This document shows, in pieces, positions 7,226 to 14,354 of a DNA stretch of 15,221 bases. The notes below the pieces were generated by a model. It did not search any database, had not been told where the DNA came from, and was given only the letters and a program-made list of their open reading frames with translations. Position 1 is the stretch's first letter. Every line of letters starts with the position of its first letter. The position numbers and the translations under genes were made by a program. This DNA comes from Planctomycetota bacterium (GTDB taxonomy: Bacteria > Planctomycetota > MHYJ01 > JACQXL01), in the NCBI GenBank assembly GCA_030018555.1, contig JASEHY010000013.1, positions 1-15,221 on the forward strand. Direction: 5' to 3'.

Positions 7226-8215
7226 ATGAAACCTAAAATATATCTCACCAGAAAAATACCTTCCGAAGGAATAGAACTCCTCAAAGCACATAATTGCCAT
7301 ATAGTAATCAATCCTCTGGATAAGCCCGTCAATAGAAAGATATTACTCAAAGAGATAAAAGATGCCGATGGTCTTCTCTGTATGCTTTCTGACAGGATTG
7401 ATAAAGAGATAATTGATGCCGGTGTAAAACTGAGAGTCATCTCAAATTATGCTGTGGGCTATGATAATATTGATGTTAATTACGCCTGTAAGAAAAATAT
7501 AACCGTTACCAATACGCCGGGAATTCTGACCGAAGCCACCGCAGAAATTACATTAGCATTGATTTTTGCGGTTGCCAGAAGGGTCACAGAAGCAGACCGC
7601 TTTGTCAGAACAGGGAAATTTAAGGTCTGGTCGCCCACTCTATTACTTGGCAGGGATATTCACGGCAAGACATTGGGAATTGTCGGATGCGGAAGAATCG
7701 GACAATCGGTCGGTATCAAGGCACACGGACTGGGAATGAAAATCATATATTACAATCATTCTGCCAAACCTTCTTTTGAGAAAAAGGTATCCGCCAGAAA
7801 GATTTCTTTACCTGCACTCCTTAAACAATCCGATTTCGTTACTCTTCATATCCCTTTAATAGAACAAACAAAATATCTTGTCGGCTTAAAGGAATTGAAG
7901 ATGATGAAACGGACTGCTTACTTGATAAATGCGTCCCGAGGTCCGATTGTTCACGAAAGTGCGTTGGTATATGCCTTGAGGCATAACATAATCGCTGGGG
8001 CAGGACTTGATGTATATGAAAAAGAACCTCAAGTTCATCCGGGTTTATTAAAACTGAATAATGTAACCATTTTACCTCATTTAGGTAGTGCAACTATAGA
8101 GACCAGAGCCAGAATGGCGATAATCGCGGCAGAAAATCTTATCGCTGTTTTAGAAGGTAAAAAATCACACTTCGTCGTTCAACCCCGAAGAGATAACCAT
8201 CGCAGAAACAGATGA
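7226..8215 (+). CDS. D-2-hydroxyacid dehydrogenase (glyoxylate/hydroxypyruvate reductase-like)
   Basis: This is an NAD(P)-dependent D-isomer-specific 2-hydroxyacid dehydrogenase, most like glyoxylate/hydroxypyruvate reductases (GyaR type). Seen in the sequence: an N-terminal substrate domain with NYAVGYDNID, the Rossmann motif GIVGCGRIGQ near residues 150-160, and the full catalytic triad R238 (NASRGPI), E267 (YEKEP) and H285 (LPHLGSA). The C-terminal helix returns to the substrate domain. Length (329 residues) is normal and there is no ACT domain, which argues against classical phosphoglycerate dehydrogenase. The ATG at 7226 has no clear Shine-Dalgarno. The stop overlaps the next start (ATGA, 8212-8215), so the comEA-like gene is translationally coupled. 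Confidence 0.9.
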   Translation: MKPKIYLTRKIPSEGIELLKAHNCHIVINPLDKPVNRKILLKEIKDADGLLCMLSDRIDKEIIDAGVKLRVISNYAVGYDNIDVNYACKKNITVTNTPGILTEATAEITLALIFAVARRVTEADRFVRTGKFKVWSPTLLLGRDIHGKTLGIVGCGRIGQSVGIKAHGLGMKIIYYNHSAKPSFEKKVSARKISLPALLKQSDFVTLHIPLIEQTKYLVGLKELKMMKRTAYLINASRGPIVHESALVYALRHNIIAGAGLDVYEKEPQVHPGLLKLNNVTILPHLGSATIETRARMAIIAAENLIAVLEGKKSHFVVQPRRDNHRRNR

Positions 8216-8532
8216 TTTATACGCCATTACAGAAAATTATTCTTGTCGTTCTTCTCATTATACTATTTGTAATATCTATTATACCTCTTGATACACAGAT
8301 ACCTGTTCTTTTTTCCAGAGAGCAGGAATTCTTCCTTATTAATATTAATACCGCAGGAGCAGATGAACTAACCATTATCCCCTATATTACCTATCCGATA
8401 GCGAATCAGATAATAGAATATCGCGAGAGAATGGGTGGTATAAAAGACCTCAATGAGTTGTTAGTAATAAAAGGAATAGGAGAGAAAAGATTAGAGCGGA
8501 TGAAGAAATATCTAAAAGAGATTGGTTCGTAG
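8212..8532 (+). CDS. ComEA-like helix-hairpin-helix protein
   Basis: This is a small membrane-anchored protein with a DNA-binding helix-hairpin-helix domain. Residues 8-25 form one hydrophobic segment (IILVVLLIILFVISIIPL), probably an N-terminal anchor with the rest outside. Residues 43-103 match the ComEA domain: ININTAGADEL, then a first hairpin (IPYITYPIANQII), YRERMGGIKDLNEL and a second hairpin KGIGEKRLERM. ComEA binds incoming double-stranded DNA during natural transformation, but similar small proteins also occur where competence has not been shown. It is coupled to the dehydrogenase by ATGA. Its last 21 bp overlap the 3' end of the convergent rdgB gene. Confidence 0.85.
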   Translation: MIYTPLQKIILVVLLIILFVISIIPLDTQIPVLFSREQEFFLININTAGADELTIIPYITYPIANQIIEYRERMGGIKDLNELLVIKGIGEKRLERMKKYLKEIGS

Positions 8533-9309
8533 TTCAGACAACTTAAGGAATATCTTTTTTAGTGCTTTACCACGGTGGCTTATTGTGTGCTTGAAATTGG
8601 CGGGCAGTTGTCCAAAGGTTAGCCTCTTTGTTCTTGCTGGTTGCTTATCGGGTATGAAGATGGGGTCATAGCCGAATCCATTCCTGCCTTTAGGGCTAAA
8701 GGCAATCTTGCCCCAGCAGGTGCCTTCTGCTTTGGCGAGGATTTTACCATTCGGTGAAGACACTACGGCAGAGCATCTATAACGGGCAATCCTTTTAGAC
8801 ATCGGCACGTCTGGGAGTTCGTTAAGAAGTTTCTGGTTGTTGTTCTGGTCTGGAGCATTTCTGTTTTTCTCCATAGAGGCATAACGCGCCGAATAAATAC
8901 CGGGTTGCCATTTTAACGCCTTAACTTCTATGCCAGAATCCTCAGATAGAGTAATATAGCCGGTATATTTTGCTAAAGACACCGCTTTCTTTCTGGCATT
9001 TTCTGTGTAGGTCTTAGCGTTCTCTTTTACTGTCGGAAGATTTCCGCCCCTGGCGGAAAAGTCAGACAAAGGTATGAACCGTATATTTAATTTCGGGTTT
9101 GTCCCCCGATGAACATCGGGGGAGGATTTCGGATTTTTCCGCCCCAGTCCCGAAAGCTTTCGGGATTTATCGGGAAAGGAATTTCCCGACATTCGTCGGG
9201 ATAACTCGCTGTAATCCCGCCTTGGCGGGACTAACAGCAAGTAAATTGCCTTGATTTCTCTGATTTTATGTTTATTCCTTGTGCCGATAATGATGAATGG
9301 AATGTTCAT
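8512..9309 (-). CDS. rdgB: XTP/dITP (non-canonical purine NTP) pyrophosphatase with repeat-derived insertion
   Basis: This is a HAM1/RdgB-type enzyme that hydrolyses ITP, dITP and XTP to monophosphates, keeping deaminated purines out of nucleic acids. Seen in the sequence: the N-terminal IIGTRNKHKIREI (T10, N12, K15), SEDSGIEV with the catalytic Asp at 124, PGIYSARYA, GFGYDPIFIP and the C-terminal SHRGKAL. At 265 residues it is about 65 longer than usual. The excess is residues about 24-74, between the first helix and the strand NIRFIPLSDF, plus a short SARGGN at 85-90. Both are read from short palindromes (9041-9242). Reading frame and all catalytic motifs survive, so the enzyme is probably active with a surface loop. 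It lies downstream of the M16 gene on the same strand. The start region falls at the edge of a repeat and has no strong Shine-Dalgarno. Confidence 0.9.
   Translation of the reverse strand: MNIPFIIIGTRNKHKIREIKAIYLLLVPPRRDYSELSRRMSGNSFPDKSRKLSGLGRKNPKSSPDVHRGTNPKLNIRFIPLSDFSARGGNLPTVKENAKTYTENARKKAVSLAKYTGYITLSEDSGIEVKALKWQPGIYSARYASMEKNRNAPDQNNNQKLLNELPDVPMSKRIARYRCSAVVSSPNGKILAKAEGTCWGKIAFSPKGRNGFGYDPIFIPDKQPARTKRLTFGQLPANFKHTISHRGKALKKIFLKLSELRTNLF
9041..9242. repeat. Cluster of six in-frame palindromes inside rdgB
   Basis: Listed along the plus strand: TTTCCGCCCCTGGCGGAAA (9041-9059); CCCCCGAT-4 nt-ATCGGGGG (9102-9123 with flanking T/A); TCCCGAAAGCTTTCGGGA (9148-9165); CGGGAAA-4 nt-TTTCCCG (9171-9188); CCCGAC-4 nt-GTCGGG (9185-9200); and TCCCGCCTTGGCGGGA (9215-9230). 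The last sits inside an outer stem ACTCGCTGT (9204-9212) / ACAGCAAGT (9234-9242). All are translated as part of rdgB without breaking the frame. The part 9185-9242 has the same architecture as 14415-14467. Confidence 0.75.
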
Positions 9310-9323
9310 ATTGAGACCCTTCG

Positions 9324-9431
9324 TCCCCAGATGACCTGAAAGATCATTCTAAGCGTTAGCGAAGAATCTCGTAACGGATGCCAGCGAGACCCTTCACTCT
9401 GTTCAGGGTAACACTTCGTGTCAACTGGGGA
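9324..9431. repeat. REP-like inverted repeat region between M16 and rdgB genes
   Basis: TCCCCAG (9324-9330) and CTGGGGA (9425-9431) bracket a compound repeat. It contains a TCATTCTAAGCG...GCGAAGAATCTC segment and a TTCACTCTGTTCAGGGTAAC segment, of the kind translated elsewhere as 'PEQSEGS'. It occupies most of the 156-bp gap between the M16 stop and the rdgB start. No terminator with a T-tract was seen. Confidence 0.5.
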
Positions 9432-9465
9432 CTCAGGGTGAGGGGTTGGAAAACTTCCCGTCCCC

Positions 9466-11055
9466 TCATCTTTCATTTCTTTCCAGTCCATCACTCCCAT
9501 TACGGGACTCCCTCTGCAACTTGATTTCGTTAATCTCTCCGAAAAGAGAAAGCGGTTTATCAAATTTCCTACTATCGCCGACAACCAGAAGGACATAGTT
9601 TTCTGGTTTAAGATATTTTTGTGCTGCTCGCCTGATGTCTTCTCGTGAGATTTTCATTATATTATCCCGATAGGTTTCCAGATAATCCGCCGGTAATCCG
9701 ATATGTTCTATATACATATACTGTTGCACCACCCGCACCGGATTATCAAACCTGAATACGAAACTGTTCAGGATACCTTCTTTGGTATTTTGTAATTCTG
9801 ATTCTTCCACCAGATTTTCTCTTATCTTTTGTATCTCTTCAATGATAAGAGATATAGTCTGATGAACCGACTCGTTTTTGGTGGAGGTTGCCACTATAAA
9901 CATTCCGGTATTTCTGGAGAGAGTAAAATATGAAAAGACATCATAAGCCAAGCCTCGTTGTTCGCGAATCTGGTCATAGAGCCGTGAGGTTGACATCCCC
10001 CCCAGGATTGCATTCATCAAAATGACGCTGAAATAATCAGGCACAAGACGCTCTATACCAAGATGTCCAAGGCGAATAACGGATTGTGTTATTTCTTTAT
10101 CAACCAGATTGATTGATTTGTTATATATTTTATCAACAGGGAAGAGCCTTGTTGGTGTATCCGGACGACCAGGTATTTTCTCAAATGTCTCTTTAAGAAG
10201 AGCGATAATATCATCTTTATTAAAACTGCCTACGATACCCGTTATCATATTGGAGGAGGTAAAATATTTTTGGTGGAACTGTTTCAAGTCTGATACAGTA
10301 ATTAATGGGACAGAGTTAGCGTCGCCATAGACAGGGTTGCCGAAAGGATGGTTGCGATGAATCAATCTTCTAAATTCACGCTCAGCGATAATGTCGGGTT
10401 CATCGTTCTCACGACTGATTGTTTCAAGAATACGCTCTTTTTCTTTCTCAAGTTTATCTGAGGGAAATAGTGGCGCAAAGAGAATGTCTTTCAGGATATC
10501 AAGACAGATATTAAAATCACGGCTCAGGAAAGAAAGGGTTATTTCTATATCCTCGTAATTTGTTGAGGTCTCTAATTCTACTGCCATAAAGTCCAGTTTT
10601 TCGTCCAGGGCTTCTGAAGGGTATTTAACAGAACCACCTGTTTTTAATAAGGTAGTAACCAGATTGGCTGTGCCGGCTTTACCACTCTCAGAGATATCAT
10701 TAAGCGCACCGTTCCTAATAAGGACCTTTATTGTTATCATTGGCAATTCATTATCTTCCATAATATACATAACTAAACCGTTTTGCAGGACAATCCTTTC
10801 AGGTTTGGGAATCTTGATTTCTAAAGGAGTGAATTTGAGTTCATCAGGGTGTGAAACCTTCTGAAATGTCTTCGGTGGTTCAGGAATATCATTATCACCA
10901 CCTGCATCTGTCTGCCGTGCCAACCTGTCTACTGCCCCGGCCGGGGAGGCAGGCGGCGCAGGCAGGCAAGTGATGAGAGAAGATATTAAACAGAAAGAAA
11001 TTATCACTAAAGATACTCTTTTTAATCCTGAACTAAATTTCTCTCTATTTTTCAC
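9466..11055 (-). CDS. Exported M16 (insulinase/pitrilysin-like) protein, apparently non-catalytic
   Basis: This is a two-lobed M16 protein with an N-terminal hydrophobic export segment (about residues 14-29), so it should be periplasmic or membrane-anchored. The usual HxxEH zinc motif should fall in the first lobe after ITIKVLIRNGALND. The sequence there is GKAGTANLVTTLLKTGG (125-141), with no His-Glu-His, so this lobe should not bind zinc. The second lobe keeps MNAILGGMSTSRLYDQIRE and QRGLAYDVFSYF, the Arg/Tyr region typical of non-catalytic partners of processing-protease-like pairs. An active partner is not in the window. Residues about 31-53 (PAPPASPAGAVDRLARQTDAGG) are read from a GC-rich palindrome. 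The start is GTG with an in-frame stop two codons upstream, which fixes the N-terminal limit. The Shine-Dalgarno is weak. A cysteine at 30 (LITC) is a poor lipobox. Confidence 0.85.
   Translation of the reverse strand: MKNREKFSSGLKRVSLVIISFCLISSLITCLPAPPASPAGAVDRLARQTDAGGDNDIPEPPKTFQKVSHPDELKFTPLEIKIPKPERIVLQNGLVMYIMEDNELPMITIKVLIRNGALNDISESGKAGTANLVTTLLKTGGSVKYPSEALDEKLDFMAVELETSTNYEDIEITLSFLSRDFNICLDILKDILFAPLFPSDKLEKEKERILETISRENDEPDIIAEREFRRLIHRNHPFGNPVYGDANSVPLITVSDLKQFHQKYFTSSNMITGIVGSFNKDDIIALLKETFEKIPGRPDTPTRLFPVDKIYNKSINLVDKEITQSVIRLGHLGIERLVPDYFSVILMNAILGGMSTSRLYDQIREQRGLAYDVFSYFTLSRNTGMFIVATSTKNESVHQTISLIIEEIQKIRENLVEESELQNTKEGILNSFVFRFDNPVRVVQQYMYIEHIGLPADYLETYRDNIMKISREDIRRAAQKYLKPENYVLLVVGDSRKFDKPLSLFGEINEIKLQRESRNGSDGLERNER
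10901..10968. repeat. GC-rich imperfect palindrome in the M16 N-terminus
   Basis: This is an imperfect hairpin of about 68 bp centred on CCCCGGCCGGGG (10935-10946), with CTGTCTGCC-type left and GGCAGGC-type right arms. It is far richer in GC than its surroundings. It is translated in frame just after the export segment of the M16 protein as a low-complexity Pro/Ala/Gly/Arg stretch. Similar CTGCCTGCC/GGCAGGCAGG repeats are, from memory, common in some candidate-phylum genomes. Confidence 0.65.
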
Positions 11056-11067
11056 GCTTTAATCTGG

Positions 11068-11083
11068 TCCCGCCTTGGCGGGA
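11068..11083. repeat. Palindrome identical to one inside rdgB
   Basis: TCCCGCCTTGGCGGGA is identical, base for base, to 9215-9230, the inner hairpin of the composite element in rdgB. Here it stands alone 12 bp upstream of the M16 GTG start. On the minus strand it separates that start from a purine-rich AAGGAG/GGAG stretch that would otherwise look like its ribosome site. Confidence 0.75.
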
Positions 11084-11140
11084 TGAATTGCTCCTACTAC
11101 TCCTTCACAGCTCAATTGATGAATGACATCTCCACGCTGT

Positions 11141-11234
11141 TTGTCACTCCCACTGGGAGTCCAGATTCCTTACATCCTTCTGGATTCCCGCTGGAGTTTA
11201 TCCCGCTGGATTCCCGTTTTCACGGGAATGACAA
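11141..11234. repeat. REP-like element with TTGTCA/TGACAA ends
   Basis: The outer arms TTGTCACTCCC (11141-11151) and GGGAATGACAA (11224-11234) are inverted. Inside are TCCCACTGGGA and CTGGATTCCCG-type segments and a hairpin ATTCCCGTTTTCACGGGAAT. It resembles the widespread GTCATTCCCG...CGGGAATCCAG intergenic repeats. It occupies the gap between the gspE-like stop and the M16 start. The rest of that 237-bp gap shows no gene. Confidence 0.65.
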
Positions 11235-11292
11235 GCGGGACTGGAATAACAGGCAAGGAAGGGTAACCCATCAAATTATATGTGACGAAGCA

Positions 11293-14157
11293 CTACTTCA
11301 TACACACCGAGAGCACCTCTTTTAGTGTTGAAAACCCTTTGAGCGCCTTTTCAATTCCGTCTTGTTTTAATGTAGTCATTCCTTCTTTTACCGCTAATTC
11401 TGTGAGTTGTGCTGGTGTAGGTTTTTTATGAACGAGCGACTTAACCCCATCAGAAGAGACCAGCAACTCATAGATACCCATTCGTCCGCGGTAGCCCCTA
11501 CCATTACATTCCTTACAGCCATCTGGAGCAGGTCTATATAGAACAAGGTCTTTGGAATACTTAAACTGCGAGTCAAATAGTTCGTTATTGGCGTATTCTA
11601 TTCGCACGGTCTCAAATTCTTCTTTAGTGGGATGATATTCTTCTTTACAGGAAACACAAAGTGTTCTCACCAGTCGCTGTGCTAATATGCCCAGAAGGGC
11701 ATCTGCAAATGAAAACGGGTCTATCCCGAATTCAAGAAGGCGAGTAACTGTTTCAGGGGCGTTGTTCGTGTGCAAGGTGCTAAATACCAGATGCCCTGTG
11801 AGAGATGCTTCTACGCCTGTAGAGACTGTTTCTAAATCGCGCATTTCTCCAACCATAATCACATCGGGGTCACATCTAAGAAAAGACCTCATCGCTCTAT
11901 CAAAGGTAAAACCAATCTTGGTGTGTACCTGAACCTGTCGGAGTTGATACTGCGTAATTTCCACAGGGTCTTCTGCTGTCCATATCTTCATATCAGGTGT
12001 ATTGATATGCCCAAGGGCAGAATGCAGGGTAGTAGTTTTCCCTGAGCCGGTCGGACCTACCACAAGGCAGAGACCATAAGGCCTATCCAGAATTGCTTTA
12101 AGTTGCGATAGAACATGTGGATTCATTCCTAACTTATCTAACGGTATCGGCTTACTGGAGGCAAGGACTCGCATGACCACATCTTCATTACCGCCGACAG
12201 TGGGAATAGTTGCCACACGAAGTTCAATATCCAATTTTCCGAAATTCTTAAACTTAATCTTTCCATCCTGCGGTAATCTTCTATCCGAGATATCCAGATT
12301 GGACATTATCTTGATACGGGAGACAAGAGCATTCTTATAATGTTTCGGTACTTTCATAAACTCCTGACAGGAGCCATCAATTCTGAGTCGCACAATAGTA
12401 TCTCTCTCGGTATAAGGTTCAATATGAATATCAGAAGCCCGCCGGGCGTATGCTTGCTCAATTATCTGATTAACCAATCTCACTATGGCAGAATCGTCTT
12501 CTTTCAGTTCTTCCTTACCCTCGTCTTTTTCCGCTGTTTCTACTTCACCTTTAAGTTCGTCCAGAATATCTACGACATCCTTCTCGGTAGGCACATCTGA
12601 TTTGGAGACGCCGAAGAAATAATCTATGATTTTTATGATATCATCTTTGGTGCTGACGCCGTAGACAATATTTGCGGACTTAAATCTAATCTGGATGTTA
12701 TCTCTTTTAACCACATCTCTGGGGTCGTCCATAGCAATTTTAATAGTAGCACCTTTTTTACTCACTGGCACCCATAATTCATTCTTGAGTGTTTCCAGCG
12801 CCAAGCCCTGAAGCAAATCCATAGGTATCTCCATTTCGGGCATAAAACCGATAAAGTCAGCCCTGAAATAGTAGCCATAGCATTTACCGATGTCGGTGGG
12901 CGAAACACTATGTTCAGTAATCAAGATGTGTTCAAGGGTGTCTCCACTCTCTTTGGCTTTTTTGAGTGCAGAGTCAAGTTTCTCAGGAGAAATCAGATTG
13001 GCTGAAACAAGCGCATCATATTTACTGATTCTGCTGACCACCTTTTTCTGCCGGTTCAGCGCAATTGCCAATGTCGTGGCAATTTCCCGCGTGGTTTCAA
13101 TATCCTTATCTGAAAACGGCAAACCATTTTTTTTATTGATAAGTTGAATCACACCCTGAACCTCTCCGCCAAAGATGAGCGGAAAACTAAGAACGCTCTT
13201 TGTTCGTTTGTTAAACTTCTCATCCCAACGTTTATCAAACCTGATTTCAGGGCTTATTTTTATCAACTCCGAGTCATTATAAACATCATCAATCTTGAGC
13301 ACCCTATTATTTTTAGCAGCGAAGCCGGCAATACTATTATTATCAAATCCTATCCTTATCTCCTCTGTTTTATCCTTATCACGATAATGGGCTATCAGTT
13401 CATTCGTGGCTTTATCCATCATATATACCGTTATATTACCCACCTCAAAGAGCCCTTCAAGGTCAGCAGTTACAGAGAACAACATCTCCTCAAAATTAGT
13501 AGAAGAATGAATTTTATCGGTAAGCCGTTTTATCTTTTTCTGGAATTCCACGTCCCGCTGACTATCCTCAAATGATTTTATTTTATAAAGGTCAGGGGCG
13601 AGGGTATCAGATATTTGTTGAATAGTTTGCAAATCAGATGCACCAAAGCCACCATCTGGCGATGGTGTTTTCTTATTTATCGCCTGTATCACCCCCTGAA
13701 TCTTACCTTTCAGCACCACCGGAATAGAAACCACCTCTTTAGTACGATATCCGGTTCGCTGGTCCCAACTACGGTCAAAATGCAGGTCAGGATAATTCTT
13801 CTGCAACTCTGCCGCATCATATGCGTCTTTAATATTGACCACTTTTGTGTTTTTAGCAGTATAGCCCGCAATACTGCTATTACTCATAGGGATAGCGATT
13901 GATTTCACTTCATCTCCGTCTTTTATTCTGGAACTAATGATATTGTTTGCTGAATCCACCACATAAATAGTCAATCGGTCAGCATGAATTGCCTCTCTGG
14001 TTTTCTGAGCAGTATGTATCAACAAATCATTAAGACTATCAGCAGTCCTTATGATTGAACTAATCTCGGTCATTTTTTCCTCTGACACGGAAGATGGTGG
14101 ATGGATGCTGGATATTGTTGGCGATGATGGTGTCTTTTTAGGAGAAAATAATCCCAT
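11293..14157 (-). CDS. GspE/PilB-type secretion or pilus assembly ATPase with two N-terminal GAF domains
   Basis: This is a cytoplasmic hexameric ATPase powering type IV pilus extension or type II secretion. Domains in order: GAF1 (about 32-192), GAF2 (212-368), an MshEN/GspE N-terminal domain (376-520, LISPEKLDSAL...), an acidic linker (about 530-560) and the T2SSE ATPase. The ATPase has Walker A GPTGSGKT with K707, Walker B DPDVIMVGEMRD near 765, the His box STLHTN near 795, and a four-cysteine zinc site (CVSC near 835, CKEC near 880). The GAFs are internal duplicates: both contain NSIAG(Y/F), a FD+.WD block and VQGVIQ-type ends followed by INKK. At 954 residues it is far above the usual 550-600, entirely because of the GAF pair. 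The ATG has a strong AAGGAGG site and an upstream promoter (14270-14298). No pilin, PilC or PilT gene lies in the window, so pilus versus secretion cannot be decided. Confidence 0.93.
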   Translation of the reverse strand: MGLFSPKKTPSSPTISSIHPPSSVSEEKMTEISSIIRTADSLNDLLIHTAQKTREAIHADRLTIYVVDSANNIISSRIKDGDEVKSIAIPMSNSSIAGYTAKNTKVVNIKDAYDAAELQKNYPDLHFDRSWDQRTGYRTKEVVSIPVVLKGKIQGVIQAINKKTPSPDGGFGASDLQTIQQISDTLAPDLYKIKSFEDSQRDVEFQKKIKRLTDKIHSSTNFEEMLFSVTADLEGLFEVGNITVYMMDKATNELIAHYRDKDKTEEIRIGFDNNSIAGFAAKNNRVLKIDDVYNDSELIKISPEIRFDKRWDEKFNKRTKSVLSFPLIFGGEVQGVIQLINKKNGLPFSDKDIETTREIATTLAIALNRQKKVVSRISKYDALVSANLISPEKLDSALKKAKESGDTLEHILITEHSVSPTDIGKCYGYYFRADFIGFMPEMEIPMDLLQGLALETLKNELWVPVSKKGATIKIAMDDPRDVVKRDNIQIRFKSANIVYGVSTKDDIIKIIDYFFGVSKSDVPTEKDVVDILDELKGEVETAEKDEGKEELKEDDSAIVRLVNQIIEQAYARRASDIHIEPYTERDTIVRLRIDGSCQEFMKVPKHYKNALVSRIKIMSNLDISDRRLPQDGKIKFKNFGKLDIELRVATIPTVGGNEDVVMRVLASSKPIPLDKLGMNPHVLSQLKAILDRPYGLCLVVGPTGSGKTTTLHSALGHINTPDMKIWTAEDPVEITQYQLRQVQVHTKIGFTFDRAMRSFLRCDPDVIMVGEMRDLETVSTGVEASLTGHLVFSTLHTNNAPETVTRLLEFGIDPFSFADALLGILAQRLVRTLCVSCKEEYHPTKEEFETVRIEYANNELFDSQFKYSKDLVLYRPAPDGCKECNGRGYRGRMGIYELLVSSDGVKSLVHKKPTPAQLTELAVKEGMTTLKQDGIEKALKGFSTLKEVLSVCMK

Positions 14158-14192
14158 ATTTTATACCTCCTTGTTTCGCAAGAAAAAGAGGA

Positions 14193-14228
14193 ACACGAAT
14201 AGCACGAATAAGACGAATATCACGAATC
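14193..14228 (+). repeat. Four tandem 9-nt units, NNACGAATA
   Basis: ACACGAATA, GCACGAATA, AGACGAATA and TCACGAATC follow without gaps. They lie in the 5' leader of the gspE-like gene, between its promoter and ribosome site. Two units recur in inverted orientation at 14355-14373. Confidence 0.75.
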
Positions 14229-14250
14229 CCCCCCGATAGCCATCGGGGGG
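14229..14250. repeat. CCCCCCGAT/ATCGGGGGG hairpin
   Basis: A 9-bp perfect stem closes a 4-nt loop (AGCC). It shares the CCCGAT-4 nt-ATCGGG core with 9102-9123 in rdgB and 14415-14430 in the nuclease leader. It would lie in the 5' leader of the gspE-like mRNA, starting about 13 nt after the predicted transcription start. Confidence 0.7.
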
Positions 14251-14269
14251 ATACTTTTTAATACCTTAA

Positions 14270-14298
14270 ATAATATCAATATATCTCTAATAGGTCAA
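14270..14298 (-). promoter_or_regulatory. Promoter of the gspE-like gene
   Basis: On the minus strand TTGACC (14293-14298) and TATTAT (14270-14275) are 17 nt apart. A TG one base before the -10 makes it also an extended -10. Each hexamer is one base from consensus. The RNA would start near 14263 and carry a leader of about 105 nt with the hairpin 14229-14250 and the tandem repeat 14193-14228. Confidence 0.6.
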
Positions 14299-14354
14299 GA
14301 AAATTAAACACGAATAAAGTGATGCCAGAGGCACATCCGCCTTTGGCGTGACCG

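Noticed and set aside
7168..7440. A 90-codon minus-strand reading frame
   Set aside because: It spans hairpins and the antisense of the dehydrogenase N-terminus. No ribosome site or domain.
9306..9596. A 96-codon minus-strand reading frame overlapping the M16 3' end
   Set aside because: Its second half (PEQSEGSRWHPLRDSS) is a translation of the intergenic REP-like repeat and its first half is the M16 gene in another frame. No ribosome site or recognisable domain.
11083..11325. An 80-codon plus-strand reading frame between the M16 and gspE-like genes
   Set aside because: It is composed largely of the REP-like element 11141-11234 and runs antisense into the gspE-like 3' end. No ribosome site and no domain.
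13144..13575. A 143-codon plus-strand reading frame
   Set aside because: It is antisense to the second GAF domain of the gspE-like gene, whose protein is clearly conserved. It has no domain or start signal of its own.
14193..14228. Possible CRISPR array
   Set aside because: The units are 9 nt and directly adjacent, with no spacers. No other regular repeat-spacer pattern and no cas gene occur in the window.
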